DNA of 64,000 nt from Maricaulis sp047308265 (GTDB taxonomy: Bacteria > Pseudomonadota > Alphaproteobacteria > Caulobacterales > Maricaulaceae), in assembly GCF_047308265.1 (NCBI RefSeq), contig NZ_JBKQWY010000005.1:248001-312000 (forward strand), given 5' to 3'. Made by a program: the position numbers and the translations under genes. Positions 43,738-53,113 of the stretch are shown piece after piece. Below the pieces are notes generated by a model, which saw nothing but the letters and a program-made list of their open reading frames with translations, was not told where the DNA came from and did not search any database. Positions within the stretch are counted from its first letter, which is position 1. Each line of letters begins with the position of its first letter.

Positions 43738-44568
43738 TCAACCGAACAGACGCTGCCAGGCACGACGCCAGTAAGCCGGATCATCCTGATCCACACTGTC
43801 TTCAAGGGTGATACCTTCGCGGGTCAGAAGATCATAGCTGTCTTCATACCACTCGCTGCCCGGGAAATTGTGACCGAGAACCGAAGCGACCTGTCGGGCT
43901 TCCTCATCAATACCCAGAGCGACATAGCTTTCCGTCAGCCGGTGCAGGGCTTCCGGCACATGCGAGGTCGTGCCGTAATCCTCAAGGACATTCTGGAAAC
44001 GGTTGATCGCAGCGAGATGGAAATTGCGGCGCAGATACCAGCGGCCCACTTCCATTTCCTTGCCGGCGAGCTGATCACGCGCCATGTCAATCTTGAGGCG
44101 TGCGTCCGTGGCATAACGCGAATTGGGATAGCGACGCACCACTTGTTCCAGAGCGGCGAGTGCACTTTGCGTGCCTTGCTGATCCCGGCCGACATCCATG
44201 ATCTGTTCAAAATTACAGATCGCGATTAGGTAATACGCGTAAGCCGCATTGCGATTACCCGGATGCAGCGCGATGAAACGCTCGGCATCGGAAACCGCTT
44301 CCTCATAGGAGTTCGACTGATAATTGGCATAGGCTGCCATCAACATGGAGCGGCGCGCCCATTCCGAATAAGGATGTTGACGCTCCACCTCATCGAACAT
44401 GGCAGCAGCCAGACGATACTGGCGCCTTCCCAGGGTCTCATAGGCTTCCAGATAGATCGTCTCGGCCGGACGCTCGACATAAGCCAGATCCGCTTGCGGA
44501 CGATTGGCGCAAGCGGCCAGAGCCAGCGGAACCAGAAGCGCAATTACGGGGCGCAGGGACATCTTCAT
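43738..44568 (-). CDS. bamD: BamD, outer-membrane assembly lipoprotein
   Basis: BamD is the essential lipoprotein partner of BamA in outer-membrane protein insertion. From the ATG at 44568 it is 276 aa. The signal ends in the lipobox LAAC (Cys about residue 20). Five TPR repeats follow (YETLGRRQYRLAAAMFDEVE, ANYQSNSYEEAVSDAERFI, SALAALEQVVRRYPNSRYAT, RRNFHLAAINRFQNVLEDYG, ALGIDEEARQVASVLGHNFP). The upstream-open frame to 44643 is not conserved. It lies between lpxC (123 nt) and recN (23 nt), the normal order in this group. Confidence 0.94.
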   Translation of the reverse strand: MKMSLRPVIALLVPLALAACANRPQADLAYVERPAETIYLEAYETLGRRQYRLAAAMFDEVERQHPYSEWARRSMLMAAYANYQSNSYEEAVSDAERFIALHPGNRNAAYAYYLIAICNFEQIMDVGRDQQGTQSALAALEQVVRRYPNSRYATDARLKIDMARDQLAGKEMEVGRWYLRRNFHLAAINRFQNVLEDYGTTSHVPEALHRLTESYVALGIDEEARQVASVLGHNFPGSEWYEDSYDLLTREGITLEDSVDQDDPAYWRRAWQRLFG

Positions 44569-44691
44569 GAACGCGACTCTCATACTGAACGGCGAATTGC
44601 CGGGTCGTTGGGAGGAGTTGTAGCGGATGCCTGCGCCTTGCAAAAGAGCTGCGACAGCAATCTCTCACATTTTCAAGGAAAAGGCAGGGAT

Positions 44692-45600
44692 TTAGCGGCT
44701 GACCTGAAGGCGAGCTTCGGCTTCCATCTCACCCAGGCTGATCATGGTCCAGGCCGTCGGATCGTCCAGAAGGGCGCGCACAGCCTCGTTATTAATAGCA
44801 TGGCCCGGGCGACTGGCGATGTAGCGACCGAGAATCGGCGCACCGGCGAGATAAATATCACCCAGAGCATCGAGTGCTTTGTGACGGACAAATTCATCAT
44901 CGAAACGCAGACCGTCCGGATTAGCCACGCCGGTTTCATCGAGAACGATCGCATTGTCCATCGAGCCACCGCGCGCGAGACCCGCAGCAAGCAGGGCATC
45001 AAAATCTTTCTTGAAGCCGAATGTGCGAGCGGCTGCGATCTGTTCCGAGAAGATCCGGTCCGTCACTTCGAATGCGTAGGACTGACGCCCCACCGCCTGG
45101 TGTTCAAAATCAATATCGACTTCGATCACGGACGAGAGTGACGGCATGAAACGCGCCTGGCGCCCTTCCGTACCGACAACAATCGGTTTGAGAACCTGGA
45201 TGGCACGACGCGCAATGCCATGAGATGTGAGACCGACATGCCGGATAAGCTCGACAAACACAGCCGAGGATCCGTCCATGACCGGGACTTCCGGACCATC
45301 AATATCAATCAGAACGTCATCCACGCCCAGACCCGCCAGTGCGGCCAGCAGGTGTTCCACCGTCGCCACGGAGGCACCATCGGAATTGGAGATCGTGGTG
45401 CCCAGACGCACACCGGTGACATGATGAGCCTTGGCTTCAACGATCGGGTCACGATCCGTGAGGTCAGAACGCTTGAAGACGATGCCGTGACCGGCAGGAG
45501 CAGGTTGCAGGACCAGACGCACACGCTCGCCGCTGTGGAGCCCCACGCCCGCGCACACAACAGGTGCTGCCAATGTTTGCCGGTAAGTCACGATACTCAC
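44692..45600 (-). CDS. lpxC: UDP-3-O-acyl-N-acetylglucosamine deacetylase LpxC
   Basis: LpxC commits sugar to lipid A synthesis. From the GTG at 45600 (MSIVTYRQTLAAPVVCAGVG) it is 302 aa, the normal length. The frame is open to 45714 but that part is not conserved. Zinc-site residues are His in ATVEHLLAALAG and the HKALDALGD motif. EVPVMDGSSAVFVELI and ARTFGFKKDFDALLAAGLAR are further family blocks, and RPGHAINN near the end holds the catalytic-type His. It starts 209 nt after the ftsZ stop, beyond a strong terminator, so it has its own promoter in 45601-45755. Confidence 0.96.
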   Translation of the reverse strand: MSIVTYRQTLAAPVVCAGVGLHSGERVRLVLQPAPAGHGIVFKRSDLTDRDPIVEAKAHHVTGVRLGTTISNSDGASVATVEHLLAALAGLGVDDVLIDIDGPEVPVMDGSSAVFVELIRHVGLTSHGIARRAIQVLKPIVVGTEGRQARFMPSLSSVIEVDIDFEHQAVGRQSYAFEVTDRIFSEQIAAARTFGFKKDFDALLAAGLARGGSMDNAIVLDETGVANPDGLRFDDEFVRHKALDALGDIYLAGAPILGRYIASRPGHAINNEAVRALLDDPTAWTMISLGEMEAEARLQVSR

Positions 45601-45756
45601 ACTATTCCCAGTCAGCCTTTGGACAGATGCTCTGACCTGTCCGGCCCCGTTAACCAACCCCAAGACTACGGCCTGAGCCGTCCCTTGCGTGCACAAGACG
45701 ACAGGCCGGTCCACATCACAATTAAAGCTTTGTTGCGCTTTGTTACGTGCGCAAAG

Positions 45757-45786
45757 AAAAAGGCCCGTGATACGCGATCACGGGCC
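45757..45786 (-). terminator. Rho-independent terminator of ftsZ
   Basis: On the minus strand a 10-bp stem (ATCACGGGCC with GGCCCGTGAT, 45762-45771 and 45777-45786) with a 5-nt loop runs into five T (45757-45761). It starts 23 nt after the ftsZ stop and separates the dcw run from lpxC. Confidence 0.95.
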
Positions 45787-45809
45787 GTTTCTGTTCGCCT
45801 AGGAGGCGA

Positions 45810-47519
45810 TTAATTGGCCTGACGTCGCAGGAAAGCGGGAATTTCCAGATCACCCTGGTCCAGTGAGTCACCAAACAGATCACCGCTGACCGGTCCGTTG
45901 GGCTTCGGCGTTTCCTCAACCGGGCGAGCCTGGGTCGTCGGGGCCGCTTTCGGAGCCGGGTCCATCGGCTTGCGGCGGCGACCAAAGAAAGAAAATCCGC
46001 CCTTGCGCTCATCATCCTTTGGCGCTGCGGCCTGTTGGGCAGACGGAGCCGAGCTGCGAGGCGCCTCGGACTGACGACGCGCTTCATAGCGAGAATTCAG
46101 AGCCGCGGCTTCCTCAGCCAGTCGCGCCTGGTCCTGAACAACTTGCGGCGCTTCGGCCGTTACAGGCGCAGGCTCTGCTGCGGGTGTCGACACAATGCTT
46201 TCCGTACGGTCCGCCTGTTGTTCGGCAGCCGTCGGACGCAGGATATCCGCGCGGACCATGCCACTCATGTGCTCCGCACCGGCGGCTTGACGCATCGGCT
46301 CGCTGTGGGCCTCGACCTCATGCGTCTCAGGCTCGCTGGGGGCCGGTTGGGGCTCACGCCCGGCACTGGTCTCCGTGTCAGCCTGCATGCGCGCACGCTC
46401 GGCCATGACACGGCCCGGCCGGTCATTGTTTTCACGCTTCCACGGCAGGATGTGATCATTCTGCCCGCGCTCAGACGCCTGCTGGACAGGTGTTGAAGCC
46501 GGTGTCCGGGCCAGCGGGGCGCCTACACGCGAGCGCGGATCCTGGACTTGGACTTCAGCATCAATGCCGGTTGCCACAACAGACACCCGCATTTTGCCAT
46601 CCATGGTCTCGTCAAACGCCGAACCCACAATGATATTGGCATCTGGATCGACTTCGGCGCGGATTTCCGTCGCTGCTTCATCGACCTCGTAGAGGGTCAT
46701 GTCGTAACCACCGGTGATGTTGATGAGCACGCCCGTGGCGCCCTTCATCGAGACATCATCAAGCAGCGGATTCGAAATCGCAGCCTGGGCGGCTTCGATG
46801 GCGCGTTTCTCGCCCTCGGCCTCGCCCGTTCCCATCATGGCCTTGCCCATCTCATTCATCACGGACCGCACATCAGCGAAATCCAGATTGATCAGGCCGG
46901 GCATGACCATCAGATCGGTAATACCACGCACGCCGGAGTGCAGCACTTCGTCGGCCATGGAGAAGGCTTCGGCAAAGGTTGTCTTCTCGGTCGCGATGCG
47001 GAACAGGTTCTGATTGGGGATAACAATCAGCGTGTCCACATGTTCCTGCAATTGCTCGATACCGGACTCGGCGAGCTTCATGCGGCGCGAACCTTCAAAC
47101 TGGAAGGGCTTGGTGATCACACCAACCGTCAAAATACCCATCTCGCGGGCTTCGCGAGCAATGATCGGTGCCGCACCGGTCCCGGTACCTCCGCCCATAC
47201 CGGCTGTGATGAAGACCATATGCGCACCAGCGAGGTGCTCACGGATCTCACCAATGGAGTCTTCGGCAGCCTGCTGTCCAACTTCCGGACGCGCACCCGC
47301 CCCCAGACCTTCGGTGATGGCCGCACCCATCTGAACTTGTTTATCCGTGCGCGCACGGGTGAGCGCCTGGGCATCTGTGTTGGCCACAACAAAATCGACG
47401 CCTTCCAGATCGGCTTCGATCATGTTGTTGACCGCATTGCCACCGGCACCGCCGACCCCAAAGACAACAATGCGCGGGCGCAGTTCAGTGGTTTCGGGCA
47501 TGGAGAGATTGAGCGTCAT
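45810..47519 (-). CDS. ftsZ: Cell-division GTPase FtsZ
   Basis: FtsZ forms the division ring. The 569-aa protein has the GTP-binding G-box GMGGGTGTGAAP (about residues 105-116) and the T7 synergy loop NLDFADVRSVMNEMG. The globular core ends near residue 330. A disordered linker of more than 200 residues rich in Ala, Pro, Glu and Gln follows, then the C-terminal peptide DLEIPAFLRRQ that binds FtsA and other partners. The long linker is typical of Caulobacter-type FtsZ. Unlike the upstream genes it has a 147-nt leader, with a CtrA-type box, and a strong terminator. Confidence 0.98.
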   Translation of the reverse strand: MTLNLSMPETTELRPRIVVFGVGGAGGNAVNNMIEADLEGVDFVVANTDAQALTRARTDKQVQMGAAITEGLGAGARPEVGQQAAEDSIGEIREHLAGAHMVFITAGMGGGTGTGAAPIIAREAREMGILTVGVITKPFQFEGSRRMKLAESGIEQLQEHVDTLIVIPNQNLFRIATEKTTFAEAFSMADEVLHSGVRGITDLMVMPGLINLDFADVRSVMNEMGKAMMGTGEAEGEKRAIEAAQAAISNPLLDDVSMKGATGVLINITGGYDMTLYEVDEAATEIRAEVDPDANIIVGSAFDETMDGKMRVSVVATGIDAEVQVQDPRSRVGAPLARTPASTPVQQASERGQNDHILPWKRENNDRPGRVMAERARMQADTETSAGREPQPAPSEPETHEVEAHSEPMRQAAGAEHMSGMVRADILRPTAAEQQADRTESIVSTPAAEPAPVTAEAPQVVQDQARLAEEAAALNSRYEARRQSEAPRSSAPSAQQAAAPKDDERKGGFSFFGRRRKPMDPAPKAAPTTQARPVEETPKPNGPVSGDLFGDSLDQGDLEIPAFLRRQAN

Positions 47520-47585
47520 GGCTGACCCCGTAAACGGTCGATCAAGGTTAATAGCGATTCAACCGACATGATCGCGCCAAGGCAC

Positions 47586-47600
47586 TTAAGCGAGTGTTAA
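47586..47600 (-). promoter_or_regulatory. CtrA-type box upstream of ftsZ
   Basis: TTAA at 47586-47589 and TTAA at 47597-47600 are 7 nt apart, the CtrA recognition pattern. The box is 67-81 nt before the ftsZ start. A near match (TTAA-N7-TCAA, 47548-47562) and a GATTC, a CcrM methylation site of the form GANTC (47556-47560), lie nearer the start. A TTAA-N8-TTAA lies at 47619-47634. In Caulobacter CtrA represses ftsZ in swarmer cells; the same logic is inferred here. Confidence 0.75.
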
Positions 47601-47666
47601 GCATGACCCGCTGAAACATTAATTTCTGTGTTAAACACACAAGCGTCTGCACAAGGCCCGTTACGC

Positions 47667-48989
47667 TCAGAAACTCTCGGCGAACCAGCGCAACATCCCG
47701 CCTGATGACGCTTTCTCAGGTGCTTCAGACACCGCGCCCTGTCGGGAAGACCCAACCTGAGGCGGGCCGGAAATGGCTTCGGCGGCACCGCGGGTTTCAC
47801 GACGCACCACACCCGCAACGGCACTGAAGGCCGGACCGGACACGGCATCTCCCAAACCCGAAACTCCTCCGGGGCCCGCCGTGCGAACCTGTTTCGCGAA
47901 CACACGCGCGGCGAGTTCTGCTGTGCCGGGCATTTGCGATGCACCGCCGGTCAGCACCATGCGCCGCCCGGCCAGATCAGACACACCCGCCGCGTCCAGA
48001 CGATCGCGAATCAGTTCGAACGTCTCTTCCAGGCGAGGCCGGATAATGGAATTGAGCAGGCTGCGCGGTGCAGATCCGTAACCCTGATTGATCTCGCCAC
48101 TCACCGGGGGAACCTCGATCATCTGCTGATCATCATCCGGACTGTCGAGTACAGACCCATAGAGTGATTTCAGGCGTTCGGCGGCAGACAGGGGCGTGGA
48201 CAGCCCCCGCGCCACGTCCGACGTCACATGCGATCCGCCGACCGGTACGCTGTCAATATGCACCAGCGCACCCTCGGCGAAGACCGCCGCCGTCGTCGCA
48301 CCCGCGCCCATATCGATCAGCACAGCGCCGAGCTGCACCTCATCATCGCCCAGAGCCGACAGGCCGGACGCATAGGGCGTGGCCACGACGGATTTAAGAT
48401 CCAGATGACAGCGCTCGACACAGGACAGAAGATTGCGCAACGGTCCAACGGCTGCCGTGATAATATGGACGTCCACACCGAGACGATGCCCGAACATGCC
48501 GCGCGGATCGCGAACACCGCGATGATCATCGACGGACCAGGCCAACGGGATAGCGTGCAATATTACCCGGTCCTGCGCATCGAACTGGGCCAGCGCGCCG
48601 TTCAGCAGGCGACGCAGATCCCGGTCGGTGACCTGACCTTTGGAAAGCTCGATCTCGGCTGCCACACGTGAACTTGTCGGCTGTCCGGACGAGAGGGTGA
48701 CGGAGACAGAGGACACCGCCAGGCCGGCCATTCGCTCAGCTTGCACGACCGCGTCGCGCATAGCTTCCGCGGCAGCCTCCATATCAACGACGGCACCCGC
48801 CCGTACGCCCTTGCTGGACTGATGCCCCACCCCCACAACGCGCGGGCGCGGACCGGCAATGGTCTGGTCCGTCCGGGAAATGAAACAGGCGATCTTGGAC
48901 GTGCCCACATCCAGCGCGGCGCAGACACCGGGCTTGCCCTGGGCCGTATTGGCAGACGAGGACGAGCGGAAAAAGCCGAACAAACTCAT
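47667..48989 (-). CDS. ftsA: FtsA, actin-like divisome protein
   Basis: FtsA anchors FtsZ to the membrane. The 440-aa protein has the actin-type phosphate loop AALDVGTSKIACFISR, the 1C domain (about 85-165), GAVLIDMGAGATTAAVFAEG and VLTGGASQMPG. The C-terminal amphipathic helix GGMLRWFAESF targets the membrane. The start overlaps the ftsQ stop by 4 nt (ATGA). Confidence 0.96.
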   Translation of the reverse strand: MSLFGFFRSSSSANTAQGKPGVCAALDVGTSKIACFISRTDQTIAGPRPRVVGVGHQSSKGVRAGAVVDMEAAAEAMRDAVVQAERMAGLAVSSVSVTLSSGQPTSSRVAAEIELSKGQVTDRDLRRLLNGALAQFDAQDRVILHAIPLAWSVDDHRGVRDPRGMFGHRLGVDVHIITAAVGPLRNLLSCVERCHLDLKSVVATPYASGLSALGDDEVQLGAVLIDMGAGATTAAVFAEGALVHIDSVPVGGSHVTSDVARGLSTPLSAAERLKSLYGSVLDSPDDDQQMIEVPPVSGEINQGYGSAPRSLLNSIIRPRLEETFELIRDRLDAAGVSDLAGRRMVLTGGASQMPGTAELAARVFAKQVRTAGPGGVSGLGDAVSGPAFSAVAGVVRRETRGAAEAISGPPQVGSSRQGAVSEAPEKASSGGMLRWFAESF

Positions 48990-49888
48990 GCGTCACGCTC
49001 CCGTCCTACCGTGTCACGATCCGGCAGGGCACGCACGACGAGATCTCCCTCGCCGCGCAGATCAAAACTTTCGGCCGCCAGACGCAGAATTCCGCGCTCG
49101 GCCTGGAGATTGGCCAGAATGGCCAGGCTGGCTGCCACATCCCCCTCGGGCAGGCGCACATCCGCACCGCTCTTGAGGCGCAGATTCCAGCGACGCTCAC
49201 CCACCCGGATCGCGCCAACCACGCGCTCGCTGATGATCGGATGACGGCGCAGAGCCTCGACAATTTCCGGTGCGGCGGTGTTTGCCCCCGTATCGACAAC
49301 CAGCGGCAGGTTTGGCGGATTGGACATATCCGCCTGGGCCATCACCGCTCCATCCTGGTCGATCACATGCAGGGCGCCATCCATCTGCCACAGGGCATAG
49401 GCCTCGCGCATCTCGACAAGGATCGACACCCGATTGGGCCATAGCCGCGCGACCGACGCCTTGCGCACCGGCGGCAGAGCCTCCACACGCACACGCACCT
49501 GGTCGGGATTAACCGCAAAGATCGACTCACCGGCCAGAACGCCCGAGGCGGCCGCAATCTCGTCTGCGTCGAGACGGCCCGCACCGGCCACATCAATGAC
49601 ATCAACAGCGAAACCCGCATCCGCGAGACGGGTCTGCGCCTCGGCCACCAGGGCAAGACGCACATCCTGGGCCCGCCCGGTGGCAATCATCAAAACGGTC
49701 GACAGCGTCAGAATGCAGGCAAGCGCCAGGGCGCCGAGCCGCGCCGCATTGGCCAGCCGGTAGCGCGCACTGCGAAGCTGGGCATCCGCCCAGTTACGCA
49801 AACGCCGCGGTGCAGACACCGCGGCGGACCGACGATTTGCCCTGCGCCGGGTCGATGCTCCCGACCCCGCACGTTTTACCTTGGGCAT
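48986..49888 (-). CDS. ftsQ: FtsQ, divisome membrane protein
   Basis: FtsQ joins early and late divisome proteins through FtsB and FtsL. From the ATG at 49888 (GGAG 8 nt upstream) it is 300 aa. It has a long, strongly basic cytoplasmic N-terminus (about 45 residues, with ASTRRRANRRSAA), one membrane segment (about 50-70) and the POTRA domain (DVIDVAGAGRLDADEIAAAS... VRVEALPPVRKASVARLWPN). The FtsQ beta domain follows. It overlaps ddl by 13 nt and ftsA by 4 nt. Confidence 0.93.
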   Translation of the reverse strand: MPKVKRAGSGASTRRRANRRSAAVSAPRRLRNWADAQLRSARYRLANAARLGALALACILTLSTVLMIATGRAQDVRLALVAEAQTRLADAGFAVDVIDVAGAGRLDADEIAAASGVLAGESIFAVNPDQVRVRVEALPPVRKASVARLWPNRVSILVEMREAYALWQMDGALHVIDQDGAVMAQADMSNPPNLPLVVDTGANTAAPEIVEALRRHPIISERVVGAIRVGERRWNLRLKSGADVRLPEGDVAASLAILANLQAERGILRLAAESFDLRGEGDLVVRALPDRDTVGRERDA

Positions 49889-50790
49889 GACGCATTCTCC
49901 GCCATCCACATGACGAGGTCTTCAAAACTCATCCCGTCATGGAGCGCCTGTTCTGGCGCGAGTGATGTAGGAGTCATGCCCGGCTGGGTGTTAATTTCGA
50001 GTAACCATAGCGGTGGATTTGCTGATTCGTCATAGCGGAAATCCGAACGCGTCAAGCCCTTGCACCCCAGCACCTGATGGGCCTTGAGTGCGAGTTCCTT
50101 CGCCATGATTTCAATGTCTTCCGGGATCTGAGCCGGAATGATGTGATCCGACCCGCCTGCCGAGTACTTGGCCTCATAGTCATAAAAGCGGGTGTTTGGA
50201 ATAATTTCAGTGACAGCTAGGGCCCGGTCGTCCAGCACCGCGACAGTCAGTTCACGCCCAGCAATGTAACGTTCGACAAGGATCTCCTCGCCCAGCTGGT
50301 CTTCTTCTCCCGCCAAACCGGCCGGCGGACGATTGGCGCCCTCTAGAACGATATGCACACCCACTGATGACCCCTGCGCGTTGGGTTTGGCCACATAAGG
50401 CGGCGGCAGGACATGATTGGCCGCCGCTTCGCGCCGCTCCACGATCACGCCCTCCGGGCAGGCAATGCCCGCCGCACGCAGGACATCCTTGGTCATCTGC
50501 TTGTTCATCGCGAGTGAGGACGCCAATACACCGGAATGTGTATAGGGCTTGCCGAAATGTTCGAGCACACCCTGGACCCGGCCATCCTCGCCCCACTCGC
50601 CATGCAGGGCGTTGAACACGACGTCCGGATCCGCCTCGGCCAACTGGTCGAACAGATTCCGGCCGGCATCAATCTCGACGACGTCATACCCCTTGGCCCG
50701 CAACCCATCTGCGACGGCCTTGCCGGACACCAGTGAGACCTCCCGTTCCGGCGAAAGGCCGCCGAGAAGAACAGCGATACGTTTGCTCAT
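49876..50790 (-). CDS. ddl: D-alanine--D-alanine ligase
   Basis: Ddl makes the D-Ala-D-Ala dipeptide used by MurF. The 304-aa ATP-grasp protein has LLGGLSPEREVSLVSG at the N-terminus, FNALHGEWGEDGRVQGVLE, YVAKPNAQGSSVGV for ATP binding, and GLTRSDFRYD and LLEINTQPGMTPTSL for metal and substrate. The start overlaps the murB stop by 4 nt. The end overlaps ftsQ by 13 nt. Confidence 0.97.
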   Translation of the reverse strand: MSKRIAVLLGGLSPEREVSLVSGKAVADGLRAKGYDVVEIDAGRNLFDQLAEADPDVVFNALHGEWGEDGRVQGVLEHFGKPYTHSGVLASSLAMNKQMTKDVLRAAGIACPEGVIVERREAAANHVLPPPYVAKPNAQGSSVGVHIVLEGANRPPAGLAGEEDQLGEEILVERYIAGRELTVAVLDDRALAVTEIIPNTRFYDYEAKYSAGGSDHIIPAQIPEDIEIMAKELALKAHQVLGCKGLTRSDFRYDESANPPLWLLEINTQPGMTPTSLAPEQALHDGMSFEDLVMWMAENASCPR

Positions 50791-51710
50791 GACGCGATGC
50801 CCTCACCGATGCGTTTCACTTCCCAGCGCAGATCAATATCGTGCTGGTGTTTGACCCGGGCCCGGATATCCTCGCCCACCTGTTCCAGATCGGCGGCGGA
50901 CGCCGTTCCGTCGTTAATCAGGAAATTGCAATGCTGCTCGGAGAAATGGGCGCCTCCGACCCGATAACCGCGCCCGCCCACACTGTCGATCAACTGCCAG
51001 GACTTGCGGGGATTGGGTGTGCCCGGTGCATCGGGATTGGCAAATGTCGAGCCTGAGGTTTTCTCACGGATGGGCTGCGTGCTTTCCCGCCGTGCCGTAA
51101 TCGCGTCCATGCGCGCACGAATGGCGTCCGGTGCATCCGCCTGCCCTTGAAACACGGCTTCGGTGAAGATCCAGTCCGCCGGAGCACCGCAATGGCGATA
51201 CCCATAGGCCAGCTCGTCCGGCGTTGCGACGATCCGGCGTCCCAGCCGGTCCAGCGCCACCACTTCCACGACAATATCGGCCGTTTCCTGATCATAACAG
51301 CCCGCATTCATCCGCAGGGCTCCCCCGATTGTGCCCGGCACGCCCACCAGATATTCCAGCCCGGCAATCCCTGCATCGGCAGCGGATTTGGCCACCCGCT
51401 TGTCGAGGGCTCCGGCCCCCGCACGCAAGCGGTTATCGCCAAGCGCTTCGGTCTGCACAAAGGGGCCAGCGAGACGGATCACGACACCGCGCACACCGCC
51501 ATCACGCACCAGCGTATTTGACCCCGCGCCGAGCACATGCACCGGCACATCTTCGGGCGTTTCGGCGAGAAAACGTGAGAGATCCGCTTCATCGGCGGGC
51601 ACGTAGAGCACATCCGCCGGGCCGCCCACACGCAGCCAGGTCAGGTCTTTCAGCGGAGCCTGTTCGATATATTTCCCGCGAACGGTTGGGAGACGATCAA
51701 CAAGGCTCAT
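50787..51710 (-). CDS. murB: UDP-N-acetylenolpyruvoylglucosamine reductase MurB
   Basis: MurB reduces the enolpyruvyl group to lactate, giving UDP-MurNAc. From the ATG at 51710 it is 307 aa. FAD-binding blocks are LTWLRVGGPADVL, VLGAGSNTLVRDGGVRGVV and GIAGLEYLVGVPGTIGGAL. GSTFANP contains the catalytic-type Ser (type II MurB), and QHCNFLIN is the C-terminal block. The start overlaps the murC stop by 4 nt; the frame open to 51749 lies in murC. Confidence 0.96.
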   Translation of the reverse strand: MSLVDRLPTVRGKYIEQAPLKDLTWLRVGGPADVLYVPADEADLSRFLAETPEDVPVHVLGAGSNTLVRDGGVRGVVIRLAGPFVQTEALGDNRLRAGAGALDKRVAKSAADAGIAGLEYLVGVPGTIGGALRMNAGCYDQETADIVVEVVALDRLGRRIVATPDELAYGYRHCGAPADWIFTEAVFQGQADAPDAIRARMDAITARRESTQPIREKTSGSTFANPDAPGTPNPRKSWQLIDSVGGRGYRVGGAHFSEQHCNFLINDGTASAADLEQVGEDIRARVKHQHDIDLRWEVKRIGEGIAS

Positions 51711-53113
51711 GCCAGCGCCTTCAGCTCGTCCGGTGCCGCATAGGCCCACTGGGTGATGTCGCCGGCGCCCAGGAAGATCACGACATCACCTGTGTCGGCG
51801 CGGCGGGCGATCTCGCTCATGACGCTGTCACGGTTCACACCGATTGTATCGCGATGACCGTGTGCCGCGAGGCTGTCCACCAGATGATCGCGATCAATGC
51901 CCTCGATGGGGTCTTCGCCGGCGGCGAAGACATCGGTGATCATCACACTGTCGGCGTCGTTGAAACAGGTCGAGAAGTCTTCAAACAGGTCGGCCAGACG
52001 CGAATACCGGTGCGGCTGCATGATGGCGATCACCTTGCCGGTCGAGGCCTGGCGTGCTGCCTTGAGCACCGCCGAGATTTCCACCGGATGATGGCCGTAA
52101 TCATCAATGATACTGGCGCCGTTAAACTCACCGGTCTTGGTGAAACGACGTTTCACACCGCCAAATCCGGCCAGCGCCGATCTTGCCGCTGCTTCCGTCA
52201 GCCCGAGCTCTCGTGCCGTGACAAGCGAGGCCAGCGTATTGAGCACATTGTGTTCACCCACCATCGGCAGATGGATATCGGTCCAGACCACCGCATCCTG
52301 GCCGCGCAGGCGGAATTCCACATCAAACAGGGTGCCATCCGGTCCGGTGCGCAGGTTCACACCGCGAACATCCGCCTGAGGGTTGAAACCGTAGGTGATG
52401 ACCCGTCGATCCTCAATCTTGCTGGCCAAGGCCTGGACCTCGACATGATCGGTACACAGGACGGCAAAGCCATAAAATGGCAGGTTTTCGACAAACTGGT
52501 AGAAGGCGGCGCGCAGCGTGTCGAAATCGCCGTAATGCTCCATGTGCTCCGGGTCGATATTGGTCACGATCGCGACCGTTGCCCGCAGTTTGAGAAAGGA
52601 GCCGTCACTTTCATCCGCTTCAACCGCCATCCAGTCGCCCAGCCCCACTTTCGCATTGGAACCATAGGCCGAGATGATCCCGCCATTGATAACGGTGGGG
52701 TCGACCCCTGCCGCATCCATCAACACCGAGACCAGCGAAGTCGTTGTCGTCTTGCCATGCGTACCACCCACGGCGACGGCGAATTTGAGACGCATCAGCT
52801 CAGCCAGCATTTCCGCCCGACGCACCACCGGAATTTTCGCTGCGCGCGCCGCGACCAGTTCGGGATTGTCCGGCCGGATCGCCGAAGACACGACGATCGC
52901 ACCGGCGCCCGCCACATTCTCCCCGTCATGACCGATCATCACGCGCGCGCCCTTCGAGCGCAGACGTTCGACATTGGCGCTGGCCTTGATATCAGAGCCC
53001 TGCACCTCATAGCCGATATTCAGCATGACCTCGGCAATACCGCTCATACCGATACCGCCAATACCGACGAAATGAATGGGGCCTACAGGGAAAGGCAGGG
53101 CGGAAAACTTCAT
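51707..53113 (-). CDS. murC: UDP-N-acetylmuramate--L-alanine ligase MurC
   Basis: MurC adds L-Ala to UDP-MurNAc. The 468-aa Mur ligase has IHFVGIGGIGMSGIAEVM at the N-terminus (nucleotide-sugar site), the P-loop GGTHGKTTTTSLV, VAVEADESDGSFLKL and DDYGHHPVEI in the C-terminal domain with YSRLADLFEDF. The start overlaps the murG stop by 4 nt. Confidence 0.97.
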   Translation of the reverse strand: MKFSALPFPVGPIHFVGIGGIGMSGIAEVMLNIGYEVQGSDIKASANVERLRSKGARVMIGHDGENVAGAGAIVVSSAIRPDNPELVAARAAKIPVVRRAEMLAELMRLKFAVAVGGTHGKTTTTSLVSVLMDAAGVDPTVINGGIISAYGSNAKVGLGDWMAVEADESDGSFLKLRATVAIVTNIDPEHMEHYGDFDTLRAAFYQFVENLPFYGFAVLCTDHVEVQALASKIEDRRVITYGFNPQADVRGVNLRTGPDGTLFDVEFRLRGQDAVVWTDIHLPMVGEHNVLNTLASLVTARELGLTEAAARSALAGFGGVKRRFTKTGEFNGASIIDDYGHHPVEISAVLKAARQASTGKVIAIMQPHRYSRLADLFEDFSTCFNDADSVMITDVFAAGEDPIEGIDRDHLVDSLAAHGHRDTIGVNRDSVMSEIARRADTGDVVIFLGAGDITQWAYAAPDELKALA

